A stretch of 16,379 nt of DNA, taken from Pseudomonadota bacterium. GTDB taxonomy: Bacteria; CALINM01. Position 1 is the stretch's first letter; every line of letters starts with the position of its first letter. Below are positions 1-7,912 of the stretch, piece after piece. A program made the translations under genes and the position numbers. The stretch is from the NCBI GenBank assembly GCA_026415985.1, contig JAOAGA010000037.1:1-16379 (forward strand), read 5' to 3'. The notes under the pieces were generated by a model. It saw nothing but the letters and a program-made list of their open reading frames with translations, did no database searches and had not been told where the DNA came from.

Positions 1-273
1 CCTATTCTTATGAGCTTAACTGTACCTATGGGTATATTTATATTGTTTTTTGTGCTCTATGGTTAAGGGCACATAATCCTCCTATTCCCAACTATCCTGT
101 TTGAACAACTATTTGCACAGGGAGTTTCTATTATTAACTCTCCTATGTTAAAATTAAAGGATGGTCAATATGTCTACACCAAGTGCCATCTGATTAACAG
201 TCTTACAGGTAAGGACTTTTTGCCTGTAAATAAAAAAGTTTTCTATGAACCAATACAAAGATTGATGGGCTAA
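1..273 (+). pseudogene. Possible decayed or partial coding stretch before htrA
   Basis: This region before the first confident gene has no recognisable RNA gene or mobile element. In frame 1 the window opens inside a hydrophobic, membrane-like stretch that stops at TAA 64-66. The same frame then stays open from 67 to TAA 271-273, with protein-like codons (a segment beginning MLKLKDGQYVYTKCHLINS at ATG 145, 42 codons). Frame 3 is also open from the left edge to TGA 102-104. No good ribosome binding site precedes ATG 145. The picture fits a gene tail interrupted by a nonsense or frameshift change, or a small unrecognised ORF. I do not recognise the protein family. Bases 274-350 hold the htrA leader, in which I see no strong promoter or Shine-Dalgarno site. 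Confidence 0.25.
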
Positions 274-350
274 AAAATACATTAGCCAGTAAATGGTGAA
301 ATTTAAATAATATTTGCATTTTTGTTCCTATGATGTAAAAATATTTTCTT

Positions 351-1811
351 ATGAGAAAAAACCTTTTTCTTTTTATATTATTAATATTTTTTGTGTCCGG
401 ATGTCAGGATACTGGGCTTCAGGACATAAAAAATTTTTTCTTGGGGAAAAAAAGTCAGAAGTTTTTGGAAGACACTGGTAAACAACCGGTTACACCATCC
501 CCACAGATACTGAATTTACAGGAAGCTTTTGAAAAGGTTGCAGAAGTATCACTTCCCGCCGTTGTAAACATATCAACAGACCAGAAAGTCAAGGTAAGAC
601 CCTTTTTTTCTCCCTTTGAAGATAACCCGCTGTTTAGGGATTTTTTTAACGATTTTTTTGGTGATATTATTCCAAGAGAAAGAGAGTATAAATCTACAAG
701 CTTAGGTTCAGGTTTTATTATCTCAAAGGATGGTTATATTGTTACTAATGATCATGTAGTGAAAAATGCCGACGAGATAACGGTTAAGCTTAATGATAAA
801 AGGGTTTTTAAAGCAAAGATAATCGGAAGAGACCCGAAAACGGATGTTGCAGTTATTAAGATTAATGGTGAAAACCTGCCTACGTTAAAACTTGGTAACA
901 GCGATAAGCTAAAGATAGGACAATGGGCTATTGCAGTTGGCAATCCCTTTGGCTTGAACGGAACACTGACCATGGGTGTTATAAGTGCTACCGGGAGGAG
1001 TAATTTGGGCATTGAAACCTATGAAGATTTCATTCAGACCGATGCTTCCATTAACCCGGGCAACTCCGGAGGCCCCCTTCTTAACATTTACGGTGAGGTT
1101 ATCGGTATTAACACCGCTATAGTTGCAACAGGTCAGGGAATTGGCTTTGCCATACCTATAAATATGGCAAAGAATATAATAGACCAGATTATTAACAAGG
1201 GAAAGATTGAAAGAAGCTGGTTAGGTGTTGGCATACAGAAACTTACTCCGGAACTTGCCGAGTCTATGAACATCAAAGCAAAAACAGGTGTTTTGATAAA
1301 CAGAATATACGAAAACTCTCCAGCAGAAAAGGCAGGACTTAAGGAAGGAGATGTAATTATTGAATGTAACGGGAAGAAGTTAGAAGATCCGTCAGATTTG
1401 CAGAAAATAGTTATTTCAGTGCCTGTCGGATCCACATTGGAGATAAAGATATTAAGGGATGGTAAAGAAAAACAGATTTCTATAAAGACCGAAAAGATGC
1501 CCGATGAAGAAAAGATCGAAAAGGCAGAGACAGAAAAAAATATTCTGGGAGTGAAAGTAAGAGATATGCTCCCATCTGAGAAAAAGAATGCCTTCTATAA
1601 GTCTGGTGTGGTGGTAACAGATGTGGAGCCCCATTCTCCCGCTGATACCGCGGGAATACAAGAGGGAGATATAATTTTTACCATTAATCAGAAGACCATA
1701 AAAAGCACGAAGGACTTTAATCAGATTGTCAAAGGTTTGAAAAAAGGTAGCGTGATTAACCTATTTCTTCAGAGAGCAAACCAAACCTTCTATTTAGCAA
1801 TAAGGGTTTAA
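351..1811 (+). CDS. htrA: HtrA/Do-family serine protease, lipoprotein with two PDZ domains
   Basis: Periplasmic trypsin-like protease/chaperone of the DegP/DegQ (Do) family, acting on misfolded envelope proteins. The 486-aa length is normal for a two-PDZ member. The catalytic triad is visible: His135 in TNDHVV, Asp165 in KTDVAVIK and Ser239 in NPGNSGGPL. PDZ1 spans roughly residues 285-380 and PDZ2 roughly 395-480. The N-terminus is a lipoprotein signal: MRKN, a hydrophobic run, then lipobox VSGC with the acylated Cys at 18 and Gln at +2. The protein is therefore probably membrane-anchored, whereas classical DegP is a soluble periplasmic protein. The ATG at 351 lacks an obvious Shine-Dalgarno, but the signal peptide begins directly there, which supports the start. 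A 9-bp gap to the next gene suggests cotranscription. The function is confident; the exact Deg subtype is not. Confidence 0.95.
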   Translation: MRKNLFLFILLIFFVSGCQDTGLQDIKNFFLGKKSQKFLEDTGKQPVTPSPQILNLQEAFEKVAEVSLPAVVNISTDQKVKVRPFFSPFEDNPLFRDFFNDFFGDIIPREREYKSTSLGSGFIISKDGYIVTNDHVVKNADEITVKLNDKRVFKAKIIGRDPKTDVAVIKINGENLPTLKLGNSDKLKIGQWAIAVGNPFGLNGTLTMGVISATGRSNLGIETYEDFIQTDASINPGNSGGPLLNIYGEVIGINTAIVATGQGIGFAIPINMAKNIIDQIINKGKIERSWLGVGIQKLTPELAESMNIKAKTGVLINRIYENSPAEKAGLKEGDVIIECNGKKLEDPSDLQKIVISVPVGSTLEIKILRDGKEKQISIKTEKMPDEEKIEKAETEKNILGVKVRDMLPSEKKNAFYKSGVVVTDVEPHSPADTAGIQEGDIIFTINQKTIKSTKDFNQIVKGLKKGSVINLFLQRANQTFYLAIRV

Positions 1812-1820
1812 GGGGGTAAA

Positions 1821-2081
1821 ATGGCACAAATACAAAACCCGGAACAGGCATACAGATTGGCTAAAGCAATTTTGTCCGATATTTTATTATATAATCAGGA
1901 AAAGGTTAAAAAAGGCATTGAAGATGACAATCTCTTTGAAGTTTTAAGTGCAGAGATTGAGGAAGGAAGAAAACTTTTTGAGAGCAGGGTTCCTGCAAAC
2001 ATTCCAAAAGAGGTCTATGATAAGGCTTTAGTAGACGTTATCTTCAAATCGGCGGGAAGATATAGCTCAAAGATATGGTGA
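1821..2081 (+). CDS. Conserved small protein of unknown function (86 aa)
   Basis: Small soluble, mostly charged and probably helical protein of 86 residues with no signal peptide, membrane segment or cysteine. Segments such as RLAKAILSDILLYNQEKV and EEGRKLFESRVP look like a conserved family I recall from other Gram-negative anaerobes, sometimes as the tail of a zinc-ribbon protein; this is memory, not a search result. A strong Shine-Dalgarno (AAGGGGG) lies 4-5 bases before the ATG, supporting a real gene. It starts 9 bp after htrA, and its stop codon overlaps the rluD start by 7 bp, so translation with rluD is probably coupled. I assign no function. Confidence 0.8.
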   Translation: MAQIQNPEQAYRLAKAILSDILLYNQEKVKKGIEDDNLFEVLSAEIEEGRKLFESRVPANIPKEVYDKALVDVIFKSAGRYSSKIW

Positions 2082-3013
2082 TAGATATAAGGGTTGCAGA
2101 AGACGGGAAAAGAGCGGATAGCTATATCTCTTCAAGATTAAATCTATCAAGAAACCGGGTTCAGGAATCAATTAAAAAAGGGAAGATCCTGCTTAATGGG
2201 AAGGTTTTTAAACCATCAACACAATTAAAACCCGGTGATATAATTTATGGTGAGATCGGAGATGTTTCTGAAACTATTGATTTAAAACCCCTTGATTACC
2301 CTTTGAGGGTTCTCTATGAAGATGAATATATAATTGTAATTGATAAACCAAGAGGGATAGTTGTTCATCCTGCCAAAGGACACTTGGATGATACTATAGT
2401 AAACGCACTTTTAAAACACTGTAAAGATTTAAAAGGGATCGGAGGTGAGCTGAGACCGGGTATTGTCCATAGGCTTGACAAAGACACCGCAGGAGTTATG
2501 GTTATAGCTAAAGATGATAAAAGTTATTATGAACTCCAAAGACAGTTCAAAGACAGAGAAGTGGAGAAGAGGTATTTAGCATTGATTTATGGAGTTCCCA
2601 AAAAGGCTGAGGATACTATTGTTACAGGAATAGGAAGGAGTGAAAGGGATAGAAAAAAGTTCTCTGTGAAGGATATAGGGAGAGGCAAGGAAGCAATTAG
2701 TCATTATAAATTATTAAAAACTAACGGACAGTTAAGTCTGGTTGAAATTATTATTAAAACAGGCAGAACCCATCAGATAAGGGTTCATATGAGTTATATG
2801 GGAACCCCGATAATCGGAGATAAGGTTTATGGTAAAAAAAATTTTGGTGGTTCTATAAAGGATAGAGAGCTAATGTCGTTTATTGAAAATGTTGAAGGTC
2901 AGTTACTTCTTGCCTGTGAGCTAAGCTTTCTTCATCCTTTCTCGAAGGAAAAAATGACCTTTAAGGCACATATTCCCGAAGAGATGAAAAAAGTTATAGA
3001 TATAATGGATTAA
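2075..3013 (+). CDS. rluD: RluA/RluD-family 23S rRNA pseudouridine synthase
   Basis: Converts uridine to pseudouridine in rRNA, most likely in the helix 69 region of 23S rRNA if it is a true RluD. The 312-aa protein has the RluD layout: an N-terminal S4 RNA-binding domain (about residues 14-65, with SRNRVQESIKKGKILLNGK), then the catalytic domain. The signature GIVHRLDKDTAGVMVIAK carries the catalytic aspartate, Asp135. TGRTHQIRVHM (about residues 229-239) is the second family motif. Its ATG at 2075 lies within the end of the 86-aa gene (7-bp overlap), and pgeF begins one base after its stop. RluD and PgeF genes are frequent neighbours in bacteria. Choosing RluD over RluC or RluA rests on the S4 domain and the context, so the exact target uridine is uncertain. 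Confidence 0.92.
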   Translation: MVIDIRVAEDGKRADSYISSRLNLSRNRVQESIKKGKILLNGKVFKPSTQLKPGDIIYGEIGDVSETIDLKPLDYPLRVLYEDEYIIVIDKPRGIVVHPAKGHLDDTIVNALLKHCKDLKGIGGELRPGIVHRLDKDTAGVMVIAKDDKSYYELQRQFKDREVEKRYLALIYGVPKKAEDTIVTGIGRSERDRKKFSVKDIGRGKEAISHYKLLKTNGQLSLVEIIIKTGRTHQIRVHMSYMGTPIIGDKVYGKKNFGGSIKDRELMSFIENVEGQLLLACELSFLHPFSKEKMTFKAHIPEEMKKVIDIMD

Positions 3014-3014
3014 A

Positions 3015-3770
3015 ATGCAGATAGTAAATAAGCCCGATTATTCTTATATTATGCCCGACAGGTTTTTTTCAGACTTGAGAGTGTTTTTTCTTTCCAAAAA
3101 TTTAGGTATATCTGTGGATAATAGCCAGAAAGATTATCCTTCTCCGCCAGATATGAATATTATCAATAAGATTTCTTCTTATTTTCCTGTTAATCCGAAA
3201 CATATTATTTTTATGAATCAGGTTCACAGCGATATGGTCATAATAAAGGCTGACAAAAGACCTTCTTTTCCACAGGCTGATGGTATTATTACCCAGATGA
3301 AAGGACTTGCCCTTGCGGTAAAGTCTGCCGATTGTTTGCCAATCTTTCTTTTTGATAACAAAAATAAGGTTATCTCTGCCATACACTCAGGATGGAGAGG
3401 TACCGCTTTAAAAATTGTAAAAAAGGCTCTTAAAAAGTTTGAGCAGGAGTTTAATAGTAATTTTTCTGATATTTATGTATTTATAGGTCCCGCTATAAAC
3501 GGCAGTTGCTATGAAATTGGTAAAGATGTATATCAGCACTTTGGGTTTTTAGGTAAAAAGAGGGCCGATTATTTTAATAGGGCAAAAAATAACAAATTTT
3601 ATATGGATCTGAAGGGGATAAATGCCTATATACTTGAACAGGAAGGTATTCCTCCTGAGAATATTGAGATCTGTGATTTATGTACCCATTGTGAGTCTGC
3701 GTTGTTCCATTCTTACAGAAGAGACGGAGTTAATGCGGGCAGAAATATTAGTTTTATAATACTTGCTTAA
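3015..3770 (+). CDS. pgeF: PgeF/YfiH-family purine nucleoside phosphorylase (former laccase-domain protein)
   Basis: Member of the YfiH/PgeF (DUF152) family: Zn-dependent enzymes described as purine nucleoside phosphorylase/adenosine deaminase and linked to peptidoglycan precursor editing. At 251 aa it has the normal length. The expected metal and catalytic residues are present: His71 in NQVHSD, Cys107 in SADCLPI and His124 in IHSGWRGT. The GPAINGSCYEIG segment and the C-terminal CTHCESALFHSYRRDG are also typical. There is no signal peptide, so it is cytoplasmic. It is the last gene of the htrA-rluD cluster, one base after rluD. Its stop overlaps the stop of the convergent mqnA by 4 bp, leaving no room for a separate terminator. 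Older annotation may call it multicopper polyphenol oxidase; the name laccase is misleading. Confidence 0.93.
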   Translation: MQIVNKPDYSYIMPDRFFSDLRVFFLSKNLGISVDNSQKDYPSPPDMNIINKISSYFPVNPKHIIFMNQVHSDMVIIKADKRPSFPQADGIITQMKGLALAVKSADCLPIFLFDNKNKVISAIHSGWRGTALKIVKKALKKFEQEFNSNFSDIYVFIGPAINGSCYEIGKDVYQHFGFLGKKRADYFNRAKNNKFYMDLKGINAYILEQEGIPPENIEICDLCTHCESALFHSYRRDGVNAGRNISFIILA

Positions 3771-4576
3771 TCAAAAAAAAGTATCTCTGGTTCTTTCTCA
3801 ATCAGATCATTTTTCTTTAAAAGTTTGAAAAAAAGTCTAAGACTCTCCATGTGTGTTTCGTTTAGATCAAAGGTAAGATGCTCCCAATAATCAAGTATGT
3901 ATTTGCTATCAAAACCCATCTTTTCTGAGAAACTATCTGCTATAAACCTTTTGTTATTAATGAAAAATTCATATGATAACCTTAATATTTTTTCGAAGGA
4001 TTTTATTTCATTAATTTTATTGGTGTTTTTTGAAACCTGCCAAAGGGCAAAGGTAAAAGGAAGGTTTGTAAAGTTATGCCAGACCTCAGCCAAATCGTAT
4101 TTATAGGTACCGGGATAATCCAGATTTTTTAATGCATAATCTCCTATATACAAGATACCATCTCCCCTTGATAGTAGTTCTTTTAAATTTTCTCCTTCCG
4201 GGTCAAAGGTAAGAAAATCTGCCTTTGTTGGTATAAACTCTTTTAGTATTAGTTTTAATAACATAAGAGAGGTTTTAGAATGGGCGGTTATGAAAAATAA
4301 CCCCTTCTTAATCTCATTCAGTTCTTTTTTTGTAACAAGAACAATGCTTTTCACCTCTTTTTTTGAGGAAATTGAAAAATTTCGTAATATTTTATGACCC
4401 TTTGTTATCTCAAAGGAAGATGAAGGAGAGATATCCAGATCGCCTTTTTCAAGAAGTTTATTCAGATAGGAAGGGGGTCCTTCAATAATCTCACCTGCAA
4501 AGGGAACCAGCTTAAGAATTAGTGCACCATGAACAGGCAGACAATTTAAATAGTTTATATGTCCTAATCTAACCAT
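3767..4576 (-). CDS. mqnA: MqnA-type chorismate dehydratase, futalosine menaquinone pathway
   Basis: MqnA dehydrates chorismate to 3-enolpyruvoyl-benzoate, the first committed step of the futalosine route to menaquinone. The 269-aa protein opens with the family signature RLGHINYLNCLPV and carries DISPSSSFEI and GILYIGDYAL, as expected for the two-lobed periplasmic-binding-protein fold of MqnA/MqnD. The start near the fold's first strand and the residue pattern favour MqnA over MqnD. It has no signal peptide and is cytoplasmic. Its start overlaps the end of the upstream DUF554 gene by 13 bp, so the two are probably cotranscribed. It lies near a large quinone-reactive respiratory operon (5999-12761), which fits an organism using menaquinone. 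No other mqn genes are in the window. Confidence 0.88.
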   Translation of the reverse strand: MVRLGHINYLNCLPVHGALILKLVPFAGEIIEGPPSYLNKLLEKGDLDISPSSSFEITKGHKILRNFSISSKKEVKSIVLVTKKELNEIKKGLFFITAHSKTSLMLLKLILKEFIPTKADFLTFDPEGENLKELLSRGDGILYIGDYALKNLDYPGTYKYDLAEVWHNFTNLPFTFALWQVSKNTNKINEIKSFEKILRLSYEFFINNKRFIADSFSEKMGFDSKYILDYWEHLTFDLNETHMESLRLFFKLLKKNDLIEKEPEILFFD

Positions 4577-5232
4577 AAGGAAAAAATCGGCAAAAATACT
4601 AAAGAAGGTAGCATATCGAGAGTTTTTATATTCTTTATCTTTAAAAGATTAAATCCCAGTGAAAGAACAATTATTCCGCCAACACCGTCAAGGTTAGAGA
4701 TAAAGGACTGAGAAAGCCCCGCCAAATACCCTGAAGATATTGTAATTGTTCCCTGAACAACAAGAACTGTTAAAGAGGAAAAGGCTACCGGTATTCCATA
4801 TCTTGAAGATAAAACAAAAGATGCAAAGCCATCCATTACAGATTTAATTTTTATCAGTGTGGCGTCATTATATAAACCATCCTTAATAGAACCAATTATA
4901 GTCATGGAACCAACACAAAAAAGAACCGATGCTATTAAAAAACCTTCTATCTTGCCTTCTTTTTTAAAAGATCTTTTTAGTTTTTCAAGGGAAGATGAAA
5001 CCTTAACTTCCAGATCTATTAAAGAACCTGCCAAAGTCCCGATTACGAGGGATAAAACAATTATTATTATATCCTTCCCCGTCAGGGTCATTTTAATGCC
5101 TAAAAAAATTGTTATAAATCCTAAAACATTGAAGACCTTTTCTGTAACTTCATCCTTAATTTTTTTTCCAAAATAAATCCCTGCAAAGGACCCAAGCATA
5201 ACAGTTACTGTGTTGACAAGATAACCTTTCAT
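4564..5232 (-). CDS. DUF554-family integral membrane protein
   Basis: A 222-aa polytopic membrane protein of the DUF554 (YdfK-like) family, whose function is not established, although transport has been suggested. The opening MKGYLVNTVTVMLGSFAGIYFGKKI is characteristic of the family, as are GFITIFLGIKMT and the CVGSMTIIGSIKDGL segment near residues 106-120. I count about six hydrophobic segments. The ATG at 5232 has only a weak Shine-Dalgarno. The gene precedes mqnA on the minus strand with a 13-bp overlap, which is tight enough for coupling. It is divergent from the exported protein at 5333, with about 100 bp between starts for both promoters. A functional link to menaquinone synthesis cannot be claimed from position alone. 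Confidence 0.87.
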   Translation of the reverse strand: MKGYLVNTVTVMLGSFAGIYFGKKIKDEVTEKVFNVLGFITIFLGIKMTLTGKDIIIIVLSLVIGTLAGSLIDLEVKVSSSLEKLKRSFKKEGKIEGFLIASVLFCVGSMTIIGSIKDGLYNDATLIKIKSVMDGFASFVLSSRYGIPVAFSSLTVLVVQGTITISSGYLAGLSQSFISNLDGVGGIIVLSLGFNLLKIKNIKTLDMLPSLVFLPIFSLWLD

Positions 5233-5260
5233 AGTCTTGATATTTTAACATTTTTTTCTT

Positions 5261-5289
5261 TTCATTAAAGGAAAAAACTGATAGATAAT
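5261..5289 (+). promoter_or_regulatory. Weak candidate promoter for the exported barrel-like protein
   Basis: GATAAT at 5284-5289 is a good -10 match (5 of 6) about 44 bp before the chosen ATG. The hexamer 17 bp upstream, TTCATT at 5261-5266, matches TTGACA only weakly. It is the best candidate I can see in the divergent intergenic region, but the AT-rich background makes chance matches common. Confidence 0.25.
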
Positions 5290-5332
5290 ATAGTGAAGTT
5301 TGGAGATCAGCTATTTTAAGAAGGAGAAAAGG

Positions 5333-5920
5333 ATGAGAAAAAATATATTTTTTATAATAATTTTGGTTTTATTTGCAGATATTGTATATGCAAATGAGTG
5401 GAAACCTGTCTCGGGGGAGATGGCTATTGGTTTTCAGGGAATAAGATTTAAAGAATTAGATGAAACCAAACCTCTCCTTGCCATAGAGCTTGGAAGCAGG
5501 AATGTTTATTATGGCTATTCTTTACTACTTGGTTCTGCCAACATTGAGAACAGGATGTTTGAAGTTAATAATACCGTTTACAGTGAAAGTATTGATTATA
5601 TGCCACTGGAGTTTAACATAAAGGGTTATTATCCTATGAAAGACATAGAAATAGGATTAGGCGGCGGGGTTAGTATGAATTATCTTAGTTATATACTAAA
5701 AAATGAGAATGCAGGCATTAATGTTGTTTCAAAGGATAATCTGCTATTTGGTGCTCAGCTGAAAGGAGAGGTTAAAATACTTTTTCCATCTACATCAGGT
5801 GTTGATGCCTTTGTCGCTATAGAATATGTTTATCAGTTTGTAGAAAAAACAAACACCTTTTTAGGTTCTTTGGACTTGAGTAATCAGAGATTTGGAATTA
5901 AGTTAGGCGGAAGATTTTAA
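5333..5920 (+). CDS. Small exported outer-membrane beta-barrel-like protein
   Basis: A 195-aa protein that begins with a clean Sec signal peptide (MRKN, a hydrophobic run, cleavage likely after VYA at residue 20). The mature part alternates polar and hydrophobic residues with many Gly, Tyr and Asn (for example YYGYSLLLGS and GLGGGVSMNYLSY), as in transmembrane beta strands, and ends in phenylalanine (GIKLGGRF), the usual outer-membrane barrel signature. A TTG start at 5300 would add 11 residues ahead of the signal peptide. I chose the ATG at 5333 because AGGAG lies 6 bases before it and the signal peptide then begins at residue 1. It stands alone, with a terminator over its stop codon. It is probably an OmpW/OmpX-sized barrel of unknown role; the family is not recognised. 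Confidence 0.75.
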   Translation: MRKNIFFIIILVLFADIVYANEWKPVSGEMAIGFQGIRFKELDETKPLLAIELGSRNVYYGYSLLLGSANIENRMFEVNNTVYSESIDYMPLEFNIKGYYPMKDIEIGLGGGVSMNYLSYILKNENAGINVVSKDNLLFGAQLKGEVKILFPSTSGVDAFVAIEYVYQFVEKTNTFLGSLDLSNQRFGIKLGGRF

Positions 5921-5939
5921 AAAATCTTTTATTTTTTTT
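5911..5939 (+). terminator. Intrinsic terminator after the barrel-like protein gene
   Basis: AAGATTTT (5911-5918) and AAAATCTT (5921-5928) form a perfect 8-bp inverted repeat around AA. In practice this folds as a shorter stem with a 4-nt loop. A T-rich tract with eight consecutive Ts follows, up to 5939. The stop codon TAA (5918-5920) lies inside the hairpin. The stem is AT-only apart from one G-C pair, so it is weak, but the T tract is strong. It separates this gene from the respiratory operon. Confidence 0.65.
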
Positions 5940-5940
5940 A

Positions 5941-5969
5941 TTGACGTTTTAGAAAGGTTATGTTAAAGT
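5941..5969 (+). promoter_or_regulatory. Candidate sigma-70 promoter of the respiratory operon
   Basis: TTGACG at 5941-5946 (5 of 6 match to the -35 consensus) is separated by 17 bp from TAAAGT at 5964-5969 (4 of 6 to the -10). A TG dinucleotide one base before the -10 (5961-5962) makes it an extended -10. The predicted start near 5976 leaves a leader of about 23 nt before the ATG at 5999. It directly follows the upstream terminator, as expected for a new transcription unit. I see no convincing FNR- or CRP-type palindrome. Confidence 0.55.
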
Positions 5970-5998
5970 TTTCACAAATATAGTTCGGTGGGTTGATA

Positions 5999-7912
5999 AT
6001 GCTAAACTCTTTAGATATGTTATTTATTTCACTTACTGTTTTAGTTTTTGTTTTTGGGCTAATTTTAAAAGCAACAAGATGGAAAAGAGGTCAGGAGACC
6101 AGCAGATTAGACAATCTCTATGAAAATTTTCTTTCATCTGCAGAGAGGGTTTTTTCCCATAGAGACCTTTTGAGAGAAAAGAAGATGGGTTTTTTTCATG
6201 TTTTCCTGTTCTATCTGTTTGTTATTGCATTAATATTAGTAATAGTTTTTCACATCCCCTTCAGTTTGCCTGCCATTCTCGCCGGAGTTCAGTCTATTAT
6301 CCTTGATTCAATCGCCTTAATAGCCCTTGTAGGTATAGTATATTTTTACTACAGAAGGCTTACAGAGAAAGACAGAGGATTTGATAATAAAAAGGAAGAT
6401 TTTGTCTTACTAATATGGTTATTTTTAATATTTATTACCGGTTTTCTTATGGAAGCAGTCAGGCTTAAAGTTTTCAAAGAAAAGGGCGTCTTTGCTCCTG
6501 CCGGTTTAATGTTTTCTGTATTAATACCATCTAACCAGGAATACTATCCCCTTTTATCTCAGCTTTTTTGGAGAGCCCATCTATTTCTTGTCCTGTCGTT
6601 TATAGCTTTTATACCTTATACAAAAGCCATTCATATTGTTCTTATCCCTTTGAGTTATCTGTTTAAAAACCCTATACCGAAAGGGGCCTACAAACTCTAT
6701 GATCTTGACAACTCAGAAGAGTTTGGGGCAAACAAGATTTCAGATCTTAACTGGAAGGATTTAATGGACCTCGATACCTGCGTTCGTTGCGGAAGATGTC
6801 AGGAGAACTGCCCAGCCTTTCTGACAGAGAAACCTCTCTCACCCAAAAAGGTCATACAAGATTTAAAAACCGTCTTATATAAATCTGATAAAGATTTACA
6901 ATCGCCTCTTATAAATGAAGATATTACTGAAGAGGTCATTTTTTCCTGTACAACCTGTAGAGCATGTATGGAAAACTGTCCCGCTGGTATTGAACATTTG
7001 GACAAGATGATGGAAATAAAAAGATATCTGGTATTAATGGAGGGTTCTATCAGTCCGGAGGCACAGCTTCTGTTCAAAAATTTAGAGAGAAATGGTAATC
7101 CCTGGGGGATGCCTGCCTCAACAAGGGCAGAGTGGGCAAAGGAGCTTGATGTTAAGTTTCTTGCGGAGATTGACGATCCAAAATCAATAGATTTTCTGTT
7201 TTGGCCAGGCTGTGCAGGTGCCTTCGATGACAGATACAGTAAGGTTGTTAAAAAAATAGTAGAGATATTTAACAGGGCAGACTTAAAATTTGCTTTACTC
7301 GGTGAAGAAGAGACCTGTTGCGGAGATCCTGCCCGGAAATTAGGGAACGAATATCTCTATGATATGTTGGCAAGACAAAATATAGAAACTATGAACAATT
7401 ACGGCATCAAGAAGATAGTAACATCATGTCCCCATTGTTTAAATACCCTTAAAAGAGATTATAGCCAGATTGGAGGAAATTACGAAGTGGTTTCCCATTC
7501 CGAGTTTTTATTAAGTCTGCTTAAAGAGGGAAAAATTAATCTAAATAAATCTCTTGAAGGCAAGTTTGTCTATCACGATTCCTGTTATCTTGCAAGATAT
7601 AATGATGTTTATGACGAGCCGAGAGAGGTAATCAAAAAATCGGGACTTAAACTTACTGAGTTTGAGAGAAGAGGGATAAAAGGCTTCTGTTGCGGTGGTG
7701 GCGGGGGAAATATGTTTTTAGAGGAACATTCTCCCCGTATGAACGATACAAGGGTTAAACAGATTTTAGACAGCGGTGAAGGCAAAGACCTTACAGGCAT
7801 AGCAACTGCATGTCCCTTCTGTTTAACTATGATGACCGACGGAACAAAAACATATAACAGAGAAGATATTGTTGTTAAAGATATTGCAGAAATAATTTAT
7901 GAGGCCCTTTAA
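5999..7912 (+). CDS. NarI-like/HdrD-like fusion: membrane heme b domain plus iron-sulfur CCG reductase
   Basis: Predicted membrane-bound electron-transfer protein of 637 aa. Residues 1 to about 225 hold five or so membrane segments with histidines (His67, His85, and others in RAHLF and KAIHIV) suited to heme b, as in NarI/DsrM. Next come two ferredoxin motifs, CVRCGRCQENCP (Cys261-271) and CTTCRACMENCP (Cys317-327). Two CCG modules follow, with CCG at 440 and 564 and with CPHC and CPFC partners, the pattern that holds noncubane [4Fe-4S] clusters in HdrB/HdrD and DsrK. The iron-sulfur part should face the cytoplasm. I chose ATG 5999 over TTG 5993 because GGTGGG lies 6 bases before it. Its stop overlaps the next ATG by one base (TAATG). 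It resembles ETF-linked membrane Fe-S reductases and DsrM+DsrK or HmcE+HmcF fusions; the substrate is unknown. Confidence 0.9.
   Translation: MLNSLDMLFISLTVLVFVFGLILKATRWKRGQETSRLDNLYENFLSSAERVFSHRDLLREKKMGFFHVFLFYLFVIALILVIVFHIPFSLPAILAGVQSIILDSIALIALVGIVYFYYRRLTEKDRGFDNKKEDFVLLIWLFLIFITGFLMEAVRLKVFKEKGVFAPAGLMFSVLIPSNQEYYPLLSQLFWRAHLFLVLSFIAFIPYTKAIHIVLIPLSYLFKNPIPKGAYKLYDLDNSEEFGANKISDLNWKDLMDLDTCVRCGRCQENCPAFLTEKPLSPKKVIQDLKTVLYKSDKDLQSPLINEDITEEVIFSCTTCRACMENCPAGIEHLDKMMEIKRYLVLMEGSISPEAQLLFKNLERNGNPWGMPASTRAEWAKELDVKFLAEIDDPKSIDFLFWPGCAGAFDDRYSKVVKKIVEIFNRADLKFALLGEEETCCGDPARKLGNEYLYDMLARQNIETMNNYGIKKIVTSCPHCLNTLKRDYSQIGGNYEVVSHSEFLLSLLKEGKINLNKSLEGKFVYHDSCYLARYNDVYDEPREVIKKSGLKLTEFERRGIKGFCCGGGGGNMFLEEHSPRMNDTRVKQILDSGEGKDLTGIATACPFCLTMMTDGTKTYNREDIVVKDIAEIIYEAL

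Noticed and set aside
752-1661. Three reverse-strand ORFs within htrA
   Set aside because: They are shadows of a well-supported gene, with no family motifs or ribosome binding sites.
5300-5332. TTG start for the barrel-like protein
   Set aside because: It would put 11 residues before the signal peptide; the ATG at 5333 has AGGAG at the right distance.
5993-5998. TTG start for the NarI/HdrD fusion
   Set aside because: GGTGGG directly abuts the TTG, leaving no spacing, but is well placed for the ATG at 5999.
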